Assembly: GCA_018110855.1 (NCBI GenBank)
Contig: JAGBFZ010000077.1
Coordinates: 1 to 5,905, forward strand
From: Oscillospiraceae bacterium
Lineage (GTDB): Bacteria; Bacillota; Clostridia; Oscillospirales; Ruminococcaceae
DNA: 5,905 nucleotides
Direction: 5' to 3'
Each line of letters begins with the position of its first letter. Within the stretch, counting starts at the first letter, position 1. Positions 1 to 5,905 of this stretch are shown here, one piece after another. The position numbers were made by a program, and so were the translations under genes. The notes beneath the pieces are model-generated. The model did not search any database. It saw nothing but the letters and a program-made list of their open reading frames with translations, and was not told the origin of the DNA.

Positions 1-5
1 ATACT

Positions 6-359
6 ATGGCTCGTGTTAAGGGAGCAATGGCTACTCGCAAGAGAAGAAATAAAACTTTAAAGCTCGCCAAGGGTTACTGGGGCGCTAAGAGCAAGCATTT
101 CAAGATGGCTAAGGAAGCCGTTATGAAATCAGGCAACTATGCTTACATCGGCAGACGTCTCAAGAAGCGTGATTTCAGAAAGCTCTGGATCACCAGAATT
201 TCCGCTGCCTGCAAGATGAACGGCATGAACTATTCTACATTTATGAACGGTCTCAAGAAGGCTGGCATCACTCTCAACAGAAAGATGCTCTCCGAGATCG
301 CTATCAGCGACGCAGCAGGTTTCACAGCTCTTACTGAAAAGGCTAAGGCTGCTCTTTAA
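6..359 (+). CDS. rplT: 50S ribosomal protein L20
   Basis: This gene encodes L20, a 23S rRNA-binding protein needed early in assembly of the large ribosomal subunit. In several bacteria L20 also represses translation of its own rpmI-rplT mRNA. The 117-residue product matches the usual family length of about 117-120. The first 60 or so residues are the typical very basic arm ([15 protein letters not shown] near residues 12-26, then the [16 protein letters not shown] stretch near 47-62). A compact C-terminal RNA-binding domain follows, with [20 protein letters not shown] sequence near residues 73-89. The start is the ATG five bases into the window, so its ribosome binding site is cut off. By family synteny infC and rpmI should lie just upstream. 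Codon choice is that of a highly expressed gene: 17 of 19 lysines use AAG. A strong terminator follows 13 bases after the stop. The identification is near certain. Confidence 0.98.
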   Translation: MARVKGAMATRKRRNKTLKLAKGYWGAKSKHFKMAKEAVMKSGNYAYIGRRLKKRDFRKLWITRISAACKMNGMNYSTFMNGLKKAGITLNRKMLSEIAISDAAGFTALTEKAKAAL

Positions 360-372
360 TTTAAGGCAAACA

Positions 373-415
373 GGCTGTATCACAAAGGCGTTGTCCGTTG
401 TGGTACAGCTTTTTT
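373..415 (+). terminator. Intrinsic terminator after rplT
   Basis: The arm GGCTGTATCACAA (373-385) pairs over 13 positions with TTGTGGTACAGCT (398-410). Two of the pairs are G-U wobbles, and the loop is 12 bases (386-397). Six T residues follow directly (410-415, the first one shared with the stem). This is a textbook Rho-independent terminator for the ribosomal protein operon. Only 16 bases separate the T run from the next start codon, and those contain that gene's Shine-Dalgarno, so the structure may act as an attenuator between rplT and the following genes. How complete termination is cannot be read from sequence. Confidence 0.87.
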
Positions 416-419
416 AAAT

Positions 420-426
420 AAGGAGG
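420..426 (+). promoter_or_regulatory. Shine-Dalgarno of the SpoU methyltransferase gene
   Basis: AAGGAGG is a near-perfect anti-16S match lying 5 bases before ATG 432. A second in-frame ATG at 441 would be 14 bases from this site, which is too far, so the site decides for 432. It begins only 5 bases after the T run of the preceding terminator. Confidence 0.88.
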
Positions 427-431
427 CTGCT

Positions 432-1256
432 ATGTCCGCTATGACCGATTTTAACCGCATTTTTTCCTCCGATAACGAGAAAATAAAGCTTTACCGAAGG
501 CTTTCCGAGGACAAAAAGGCAAGGCGAAAAGAAAATAAATTTACCATTGAAGGGGCAAGGCTGGTCTCCGACGCAGCCGCCGAGGCTATAGAGCTGCACA
601 GTGTTTTTTTCACAGAAGCCGCCAAAGAAAAATACGGCGAAGCTCTGGAGCTTCTTTTTAACAAATATCCCCCGAGAATTTTCAATATTATTTCCGAGGA
701 GCTGTCAAGAGAGCTTTCCGAGACAAAAATGCCTCAGGGTATTTTTGCGATATGCTCAATGCCCGACATTTCAAAGGAAGAGATATACGGCAGGATAGGT
801 CATGGCAGCAGGATACTTATCCTTGACAATATTCAGGACCCGGGCAACATGGGTACTATGCTCAGGACTGCCGACGCCTGCGGTATCGACTGCGTCATTG
901 TATGCTCCTGCTGCGATATCTATAATCCCAAAACCGTCCGCTCTGCTATGGGCAGCATTTTGAGAGTGGCTGTTATTTCCGATGATATCGGTCATGCGGC
1001 GGAGGAAATGAAGCTAAAGGGTATCCCTCTTTTTGCGGCTGTCATTTCCGATGCAGCAGTTTCTCTTACAGAGTGCGACTTCTCAAGGGGCGGTGCGGTA
1101 ATTATCGGAAACGAGGGCAGCGGATTATCCTCCGAGGACGCTTCCCTTGCAGACACTCAGCTTACTATTAAAATGCACGGAACTATCAATTCCTTAAATG
1201 CCGCCATGGCTGCGGGGATAATCATGTGGGAGCTTTCTAAGCGCAGGGAGGTATGA
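432..1256 (+). CDS. TrmH/SpoU-family RNA 2'-O-ribose methyltransferase
   Basis: This is a predicted SPOUT-class enzyme that transfers a methyl group from S-adenosylmethionine to a ribose 2'-OH in rRNA or tRNA, working in the cytoplasm as a knotted homodimer. The 274-residue length fits the TrmH subgroup that carries an N-terminal substrate-binding domain (roughly residues 15-105, with KENKFTIEGARLV near 33-45). The methylase domain spans about 125-270. All three signature motifs are visible: motif 1 DNIQDPGNMGTMLRTAD (132-148, with Asn133 and the presumed catalytic Arg145), motif 2 IIGNEGSGLS (224-233), and motif 3 IKMHGTINSLNAAMA (246-260). The canonical NPKTVRSAMGSI segment is at 165-176. 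The target nucleotide cannot be read from sequence; candidates are 23S rRNA sites, as for relatives such as RlmB or YsgA, so no symbol is assigned. A cysteine cluster (154, 158, 160, 161) sits before the NPK segment. The stop codon is one base from the dprA start, which suggests translational coupling. Confidence 0.93.
   Translation: MSAMTDFNRIFSSDNEKIKLYRRLSEDKKARRKENKFTIEGARLVSDAAAEAIELHSVFFTEAAKEKYGEALELLFNKYPPRIFNIISEELSRELSETKMPQGIFAICSMPDISKEEIYGRIGHGSRILILDNIQDPGNMGTMLRTADACGIDCVIVCSCCDIYNPKTVRSAMGSILRVAVISDDIGHAAEEMKLKGIPLFAAVISDAAVSLTECDFSRGGAVIIGNEGSGLSSEDASLADTQLTIKMHGTINSLNAAMAAGIIMWELSKRREV
1246..1251 (+). promoter_or_regulatory. Shine-Dalgarno of dprA inside the upstream gene's last codons
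   Basis: GGGAGG lies 6 bases before ATG 1258 and is made of the last codons (Arg-Glu-Val) of the methyltransferase gene. The arrangement TGA-C-ATG means a ribosome finishing the upstream gene ends next to this site, which favours translational coupling. It also fixes the dprA start. Confidence 0.8.
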
Positions 1257-1257
1257 C

Positions 1258-2544
1258 ATGAACAGGGACGACGGAGCTTATTACCGCAGGCTTTACAGGC
1301 TGTGGACTGTCATAACATTCGGGGCGGCTTCAAGGACTCTCTGCGAGCTTTACGACCGCTTTGAGAACGCCGAGAGCCTTTATGCTGCTGTTACACAGGA
1401 CGATTCGGTGAGAAACAGTCTGCCTTCCGAGACGGTTTCCGCAGCGGACAGCACGGCTCTTTCCGCTGCGGAAAGGGTAATGGAGCTTTGCGATAAGAAA
1501 AATATTAAGATAGTCACTTTTGACGAGGCGGATTTTCCCGAGAGTCTGAAGGAAATTTACAATCCCCCCACGGTGCTATTTTACAGGGGCGATATTTCCG
1601 GGATCTCGGACAGGCTTAACATCGGCGTTGTGGGCACAAGAAAACCTTCGGATTACAGCAGGAAGGTTGCAGGCGCTATCGTCCGCACTCTTGCAAGGCA
1701 TGGCTTTGACATTATAAGCGGCTTTGCGGAGGGCATTGACATCTGCGCTCATCTCGAATGCATCAAAAACGGCGGACGAACCTTTGCGGTCATCGGTTCG
1801 GGGCTTGATTATCCATATCCCAAAAACAATATCCCCTATCGTGAGGTAATTGAGGAAAACGGTGCGGTGATCTCCGAATTTCTCCCCGGCACTCAGCCCT
1901 ATCCTTCAAATTTTCTTCAGAGAAACCGCATACTTGCGGGACTTTCCATGGGTGTTGCAGTCATTGAGGCGGGCGTTCAGAGCGGCTCGCTCAACAGCGC
2001 TGCTCATGCGGTAAATCAAGGCAAGCCTGTTTTTGCGGTTCCCCCGCATGATCTGTTTGACAGCAGATACAGAGGAAACGTTACGCTTATCAGAGAGGGC
2101 GCTGTTCCGCTGATGGGTGCGGGTGACATTTACGGAGAATACTGCATAAATACTCCGCATATAATAGTCGCAAACGAAAATACCGCCGCTCAGCTTGAAC
2201 GCATAAGGGAGATCGCAGAAAAGGCGGCGCAGGCTGAAAAGGAAAATGTTAAATCTAAATCTGCCGCAAAAAAGATTCCTGTCAGAAAAGCGGAGGATAT
2301 CTCCGAAAATAAGTCTGCGGAAGATATCAAACCTCGGACAATAAGCCCCGAGGAGCTTGAGAGCTATTCCGACCCTGTTCAGAGAAATATTCTGACAGAG
2401 CTTTCAAAATGCGCTTCTATGCGGGCGGACGAGCTTTCAGAGGTTCTCTGTTCGGATATTGACGATATACTTACCGCTCTTACGGAGCTTGAAATTATGG
2501 GGACGCTTTTGTCCCGAAACGGAAATTACAGTCTTTCGGACTGA
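1258..2544 (+). CDS. dprA: DNA-processing protein DprA (Smf family)
   Basis: DprA binds incoming single-stranded DNA in the cytoplasm and helps load RecA during natural transformation; it is also widespread in bacteria not known to be competent. The N-terminal 80 residues are helical and resemble the SAM/HhH-like domain of the family. The Rossmann-like core spans about 85-300 and shows GVVGTRKPSDYS (123-134), ISGFAEGIDICAH (153-165), FAVIGSGLDYPYPKNN (176-191), the ssDNA-binding QRNRILAGLS (221-230), SGSLNSAAHAVNQGKPVFAVP (242-262) and GNVTLIREGA (273-282). The usual VPG segment is VPPHDLFDSRY here, a form I associate with gut Clostridia. A charged Lys/Glu/Ala-rich linker (about 305-365) leads to a C-terminal winged-helix-like domain (about 370-425). 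At 428 residues it is longer than the roughly 300-residue B. subtilis protein, mostly because of the linker and the C-terminal domain. It sits directly before topA, as in Bacillus. The identification is secure; whether the host is competent is unknown. Confidence 0.96.
   Translation: MNRDDGAYYRRLYRLWTVITFGAASRTLCELYDRFENAESLYAAVTQDDSVRNSLPSETVSAADSTALSAAERVMELCDKKNIKIVTFDEADFPESLKEIYNPPTVLFYRGDISGISDRLNIGVVGTRKPSDYSRKVAGAIVRTLARHGFDIISGFAEGIDICAHLECIKNGGRTFAVIGSGLDYPYPKNNIPYREVIEENGAVISEFLPGTQPYPSNFLQRNRILAGLSMGVAVIEAGVQSGSLNSAAHAVNQGKPVFAVPPHDLFDSRYRGNVTLIREGAVPLMGAGDIYGEYCINTPHIIVANENTAAQLERIREIAEKAAQAEKENVKSKSAAKKIPVRKAEDISENKSAEDIKPRTISPEELESYSDPVQRNILTELSKCASMRADELSEVLCSDIDDILTALTELEIMGTLLSRNGNYSLSD
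2290..2328 (+). repeat. Short direct repeat in the DprA linker
   Basis: The 12-base unit GCGGAGGATATC (2290-2301) recurs as GCGGAAGATATC (2317-2328), 11 of 12 identical, with a period of 27 bases (9 codons). Both copies encode Ala-Glu-Asp-Ile (residues 345-348 and 354-357). It lies in the low-complexity charged linker before the winged-helix domain and probably reflects a small in-frame duplication or chance in biased sequence. Confidence 0.5.
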
Positions 2545-2553
2545 AAATATATA
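2525..2553 (+). promoter_or_regulatory. Weak candidate promoter for topA
   Basis: ATTACA (2525-2530, 4 of 6 matches to the -35 consensus) is followed after 17 bases by TATATA (2548-2553, 4 of 6 matches to the -10 consensus), inside the alternating tract TATATATA. Transcription would start near 2560, about 30 bases before topA. The match is marginal and such motifs arise by chance in A/T-rich gaps. It is listed because topA genes in other bacteria often have their own supercoiling-sensitive promoter. Confidence 0.25.
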
Positions 2554-2556
2554 TAG

Positions 2557-2577
2557 CTTTGCTGTAATGCGGCAAAG
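2557..2577 (+). other. Hairpin just before the topA ribosome binding site
   Basis: CTTTGCTG (2557-2564) pairs over 8 positions, including one G-U, with CGGCAAAG (2570-2577), around a 5-base loop TAATG. No T run follows, so it is not an intrinsic terminator. The purine-rich Shine-Dalgarno region of topA (AAGGAAAG, 2580-2587) starts three bases after it. It may stabilise the mRNA end or influence initiation. The pairing is seen in the sequence; a function is inference. Confidence 0.45.
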
Positions 2578-2592
2578 GAAAGGAAAGATCTT

Positions 2593-4671
2593 ATGTCAAA
2601 TCTCGTTATCGTGGAGTCGCCTTCAAAGGCGAAAACCGTTCAGAAATATTTGGGTCCCGGCTTCGAGGTGGCTGCCTCAATGGGGCATGTAAGAGACCTG
2701 CCAAAATCTAAGCTCAGCGTTGACGTGGAGCATGATTTTGAGCCTGTTTATGTTCCGATGAAGGACAAGGAGGAGGTCATCGCTTCTCTTAAAAAGGCTG
2801 CCAAAAAGGCAGACAAGGTTTATCTCGCAGGAGACACCGACCGTGAGGGAGAAGCTATTTCATGGCATCTTGCTCAGCTTCTCGACATTCCCATGGACGC
2901 TCCTGTGCGTGTTACATTCAATGAGATCACAAAAACGGGCGTGCAGAACGGTATGGCTCATCCCCGCTCAATTGATCTCGACCTCGTTAACGCTCAGCAG
3001 GCAAGACGTATCCTTGACAGGATCGTGGGCTACAAGCTGTCGCCGTTTCTTTGGAAAAAGGTGAGAAGAGGTCTTTCTGCGGGACGTGTTCAGTCGGCTG
3101 CCGTTAAGATGATCGTTGACAGGGAAAAGGAGATCAACGCTTTCAAGCCCGAGGAATACTGGTCTATCGAGGCGAAAATGACTGCTCCATCTTCAAAAAA
3201 GCAGTTTGACGCTGCCTTTGTGGGCATGGACGGAGCTAAGACCGAGCTTCATTCTCAGAGCGAGACGGACGCTGTTCTCAAAAGGCTTGAGGGTGCTTCC
3301 TTCAATGTTACGGGTGTTAAAAAATCCGTGAGAAGAAAATCTCCCGCCGCTCCCTTTACCACCTCCACCATGCAGCAGGAGGCTTCAAAAAAGCTGGGTT
3401 TTCAGACCTCCAAAACCATGAGAGCCGCTCAGCAGCTTTATGAGGGCGTGGAAATAGAAGGTCTTGGCGCTGTTGGTCTTATCACTTACATGAGAACAGA
3501 CAGCCTGAGAGTTTCCGATGAAGCGAGAGGTGCTGCTTACAAATACATTGAGGAACAGTACGGCAAGAGCTACCTTCCCGCTTCTCCCAAGGTATACAAG
3601 ACAAAGGCGGGCGCTCAGGACGCTCATGAGGCAATCCGTCCCTCAACTCCCGAGCTTACTCCCGAAAGAGTCAAGAACAGTCTCACTCCCGAGCAGTACA
3701 AGCTATACAAGCTTATCTGGGAAAGATTTATCGCAAGTCAGATGGCTAATGCTCTGCTGGACACCGTTTCTGTTGATATTGATGCCAACGGCTGCGCTTT
3801 CAAGGCAACGGGCTATTCCGTTAAGTTTGACGGATTTACCGTTCTTTACGAGGAATCTAAGGACGATGAGGAAAACAAGGTTCTTCCCGAGATTAACACG
3901 GGAGATGTTTTAAAGCTAAAAAATATCGAGGGCAAGCAGCATTTCACTCAGCCCCCAGCAAGATACACAGAAGGCTCCTTTATCAAGGCAATGGAGGAAA
4001 ACGGAATCGGCAGACCCTCCACCTATGCTTCAACTATTTCCACCATTATCAACAGATTCTATGTTGAGAGAGACGGAAAGCAGCTCAAGCCTACGGGATT
4101 GGGTGAGGTCACTACCGATCTCTTAAAATCCAATTTCAAGCAGATAGTTGACACCAAATTCACCGCTCAGATGGAGAGCAGTCTGGACAAGATAGAAATA
4201 GGCGAAAAGGACTGGGTGGAGACCCTCAGGGATTTTTATGGTGATTTCTCCGAGACCCTTACTAAGGCAGAGACTGCTATGGAGGGCAAGAGAGTCAAGG
4301 TCCCCGATGAGGAAACTGACGAGGTATGCGAGGTATGCGGCAAGCCTATGGTAATTAAAATTGGCAGATTCGGAAGATTTCTTGCCTGCACGGGCTTCCC
4401 CGAATGTACCAACACTAAAAAGATCGTTAAGCCCACAGGCGGTATATGCCCTCTCTGCGGCAAGAAGATACTTGCAAAAAAATCCAAGAAGGGCAAGAAA
4501 TATTTCGGCTGCGAGGATAATCCCAACTGCTCCTTTATGACTTGGGACACCCCCGTTTCAGACAAGTGTCCCAAGTGCAATGACGGCACTACCCTTTTCA
4601 AGAAGGGCGGCAAAATGTTCTGTCTCAAGGAGGGCTGCGGCTTTGAAGTCGCAATTAAAAAGGAAAAGTAA
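2593..4671 (+). CDS. topA: DNA topoisomerase I (type IA)
   Basis: Topoisomerase I relaxes negative supercoils by cutting one strand through a 5'-phosphotyrosine link and passing the other strand, balancing gyrase. The Toprim domain spans about 1-135, with the metal and acid residues Glu8 (VIVESPSKA) and Asp81/Asp83/Glu85 (AGDTDREGEAI). The topoisomerase core runs to about 560, with ARRILDRIVGYKLSPFLW (137-154), LSAGRVQSAAV (161-171), and the active-site tyrosine Tyr299 followed by Arg301 in GLITYMRTDS (295-304). Further conserved segments are QDAHEAIRPS (342-351) and ENGIGRPSTYA (469-479). The C-terminus carries three four-cysteine zinc ribbons: Cys579/582/599/605, Cys619/622/640/646 and Cys659/662/677/682. 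The 692-residue length is normal for Firmicutes (B. subtilis about 691). The start follows AAGGAAAG at a suitable distance. The gene is intact, with no missing key residue, and sits between dprA and trmFO as in Bacillus. Confidence 0.98.
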   Translation: MSNLVIVESPSKAKTVQKYLGPGFEVAASMGHVRDLPKSKLSVDVEHDFEPVYVPMKDKEEVIASLKKAAKKADKVYLAGDTDREGEAISWHLAQLLDIPMDAPVRVTFNEITKTGVQNGMAHPRSIDLDLVNAQQARRILDRIVGYKLSPFLWKKVRRGLSAGRVQSAAVKMIVDREKEINAFKPEEYWSIEAKMTAPSSKKQFDAAFVGMDGAKTELHSQSETDAVLKRLEGASFNVTGVKKSVRRKSPAAPFTTSTMQQEASKKLGFQTSKTMRAAQQLYEGVEIEGLGAVGLITYMRTDSLRVSDEARGAAYKYIEEQYGKSYLPASPKVYKTKAGAQDAHEAIRPSTPELTPERVKNSLTPEQYKLYKLIWERFIASQMANALLDTVSVDIDANGCAFKATGYSVKFDGFTVLYEESKDDEENKVLPEINTGDVLKLKNIEGKQHFTQPPARYTEGSFIKAMEENGIGRPSTYASTISTIINRFYVERDGKQLKPTGLGEVTTDLLKSNFKQIVDTKFTAQMESSLDKIEIGEKDWVETLRDFYGDFSETLTKAETAMEGKRVKVPDEETDEVCEVCGKPMVIKIGRFGRFLACTGFPECTNTKKIVKPTGGICPLCGKKILAKKSKKGKKYFGCEDNPNCSFMTWDTPVSDKCPKCNDGTTLFKKGGKMFCLKEGCGFEVAIKKEK

Positions 4672-4693
4672 CCCATTCTGAGGACGTTTATTT

Positions 4694-5905
4694 ATGGATA
4701 AAAAACTTACGGTAATAGGCGCAGGTCTTGCGGGCTGCGAGGCGGCTTGGGCTGCGGCAAACTGCGGCGCAACAGTCACGCTCATTGAAATGAAGCCAAA
4801 AAAATTCTCCCCTGCTCACAAATACAAGGGCTTTGCGGAGCTTGTATGCTCAAATTCTTTGAAAGCCTCACGCGTTAATTCGGCGGCGGGGCTTCTCAAG
4901 GAAGAAATGCGCAGGCTCGGCTCTCTGACCGTTCCGTGCGCCGAGGACAATGCTGTGGCGGCGGGCGGTGCGCTTGCTGTTGACAGGGAAAAATTTTCAG
5001 ACAGCGTTACGGAAAAGATACGCTCTCACCCAAATATTACCGTTGTTTCGGGAGAGCAGGAGGATATTCCCGAGGGGTACTGCATTATTGCAAGCGGTCC
5101 TCTTACTGCGGGCAGGCTTGCGGAAAGCATAGGCGGTCTGTGCGGAAAAAGGCTCAGCTTCTTTGACGCTGCCGCTCCCATTGTCACCTTTGATTCCATC
5201 AACATGGACAAGGCGTTTTTTGCGGCGAGATACGGCAGGGGCGGCGATGATTACATCAACTGTCCTTTTACAAAGGAAGAATATCTTGCATTTCATCATG
5301 AGCTTATCAATGCCGAATCTGCTCCCGTTCACGATTTTGACAGACCCGACGGTTCAAAGGACGATTTCACCGTTTACGAGGGCTGTATGCCTATTGAGGT
5401 GCTTGCCAAAAGAGGTGAGGACGCTGCGAGATACGGTGCTATGAAGCCTGTTGGACTTACCGACAGCAGAACAGGGATAAAGCCATATGCGGTGGTTCAG
5501 CTGAGGCGGGAAAATGCTGAAGGAACGCTTTATAACATTGTGGGATTTCAAACTAATCTAAGATTTCCCGAGCAGAAAAGGGTATTTTCTACGATACCCG
5601 GTCTTGAGAATGCCGAATTTGTGCGCTATGGCGTTATGCACAGAAATTCCTTTATTGATTCGCCCAGACTTTTAAACGGGGATTTTTCAATGAGGAACCG
5701 CCCCGAGATCTATTTTGCGGGGCAGATAACGGGCGTTGAGGGCTACATGGAATCCGCCGCTTCGGGCATTATGGCGGGGCTTAATATTGTCCGCCGAATG
5801 GACGGAAAGGAACCGCTCATTCTCCCCCGTGAGACCATGATAGGTGCGCTGTCGAGGTATATTTCCGACGAGAGCGTGGAAAATTTTCAGCCTATGGGCG
5901 CAAAC
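4694..5905 (+). CDS. trmFO: Folate/FAD-dependent tRNA (uracil-54-C5)-methyltransferase TrmFO (3' end cut off)
   Basis: TrmFO makes 5-methyluridine at position 54 of the tRNA T-loop, using methylenetetrahydrofolate as carbon donor and reduced FAD, unlike the SAM-dependent TrmA of enteric bacteria. The open frame gives 404 residues up to the window edge without a stop; the family is about 435 long, so roughly 30 residues are missing. The N-terminal FAD-binding fold shows VIGAGLAGCEAAW (7-19). Cys52 in ELVCSNSLK (49-57) and Cys231 in YEGCMPIEVLAKRG (228-241) correspond to the two functionally important cysteines (about Cys53 and Cys226) of the B. subtilis enzyme. KPVGLTDSRTG (251-261), NIVGFQTNL (281-289) and the second FAD-contacting segment FAGQITGVEGYMESAASG (341-358) are all present. 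The start is ATG 4694, nine bases after TGAGGA (4679-4684) and 22 bases after the topA stop, consistent with one operon. In Bacillus the next genes are xerC/codV, clpQ, clpY and codY; here they would be outside the window. Confidence 0.97.
   Translation, partial: MDKKLTVIGAGLAGCEAAWAAANCGATVTLIEMKPKKFSPAHKYKGFAELVCSNSLKASRVNSAAGLLKEEMRRLGSLTVPCAEDNAVAAGGALAVDREKFSDSVTEKIRSHPNITVVSGEQEDIPEGYCIIASGPLTAGRLAESIGGLCGKRLSFFDAAAPIVTFDSINMDKAFFAARYGRGGDDYINCPFTKEEYLAFHHELINAESAPVHDFDRPDGSKDDFTVYEGCMPIEVLAKRGEDAARYGAMKPVGLTDSRTGIKPYAVVQLRRENAEGTLYNIVGFQTNLRFPEQKRVFSTIPGLENAEFVRYGVMHRNSFIDSPRLLNGDFSMRNRPEIYFAGQITGVEGYMESAASGIMAGLNIVRRMDGKEPLILPRETMIGALSRYISDESVENFQPMGAN

Noticed and set aside
391..419. 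Possible promoter TTGTCC-17-TTAAAT between rplT and the methyltransferase gene.
   Set aside because: The boxes lie in the terminator loop and T run, and transcription would start inside the Shine-Dalgarno at about 426. A chance match is more likely.
2529..2543. Small hairpin CAGTC-TTTCG-GACTG over the dprA stop codon as a possible terminator.
   Set aside because: The stem is only 5 pairs and A residues rather than T residues follow, so it cannot be an intrinsic terminator for the + strand.
3518..3913. A 131-codon + strand frame inside topA.
   Set aside because: It overlaps conserved topoisomerase core in another frame and its translation shows no family features, so it is a shadow frame.
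4236..4676. A 146-codon open frame on the - strand opposite the topA zinc-ribbon region.
   Set aside because: It lies wholly antisense to well-conserved topA coding sequence, has no recognisable domain, and its length follows from the codon bias of the sense gene.
4997..5332. A 111-codon - strand frame opposite trmFO.
   Set aside because: It lies antisense to sequence clearly coding for TrmFO, and I recognise nothing in the product.
1..5905. Search for CRISPR repeats, insertion-sequence ends, tRNA/rRNA genes, riboswitch-like leaders or phage genes.
   Set aside because: Known core genes cover the window almost completely and the gaps are 72 bases or less. I saw no regularly spaced repeats, no transposase motifs and no cloverleaf in those gaps.

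Overview
The window holds five housekeeping genes, all on the + strand and closely packed. It reads as chromosome of a Firmicutes/Clostridia bacterium, most probably a Ruminococcus-like member of the Oscillospiraceae. The reasons are strong purine-rich Shine-Dalgarno sites (AAGGAGG type), the Gram-positive folate/FAD tRNA methyltransferase TrmFO, the dprA-topA-trmFO order known from Bacillus and many Clostridia, and a DprA of the variety seen in gut Clostridia (VPPHDLFDSRY in place of the usual VPG segment). The taxonomic call is an inference from these features; no 16S or other marker is present.

Layout: 6-359 is rplT (ribosomal protein L20), presumably the last gene of an infC-rpmI-rplT operon whose first genes lie before the window. 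A strong intrinsic terminator follows at 373-415. A TrmH/SpoU-family rRNA/tRNA 2'-O-ribose methyltransferase lies at 432-1256, and dprA (1258-2544) follows after a single base. A 48-base gap with a hairpin and a weak promoter-like motif separates dprA from topA (2593-4671, DNA topoisomerase I). After 22 bases comes trmFO (4694-5905), which runs off the right edge of the window. No stretch over 300 bases lacks a gene; the longest gap is 72 bases.

The genes fall into two themes. Translation and RNA modification are covered by L20, the SpoU methyltransferase and TrmFO. DNA handling is covered by DprA (ssDNA/RecA loading) and topoisomerase I (removal of negative supercoils). They look co-transcribed from at least the methyltransferase onward. 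The terminator after rplT leaves almost no room for a new promoter before the next gene, so downstream expression may depend on partial read-through.

I saw no mobile element, CRISPR array, tRNA, rRNA, defence system or other undescribed system. The points worth a second look are small: the terminator arrangement, the dprA-topA gap, a long charged linker in DprA with a short internal duplication, a cysteine cluster in the methyltransferase, and a sharp codon-usage contrast at the rplT boundary.
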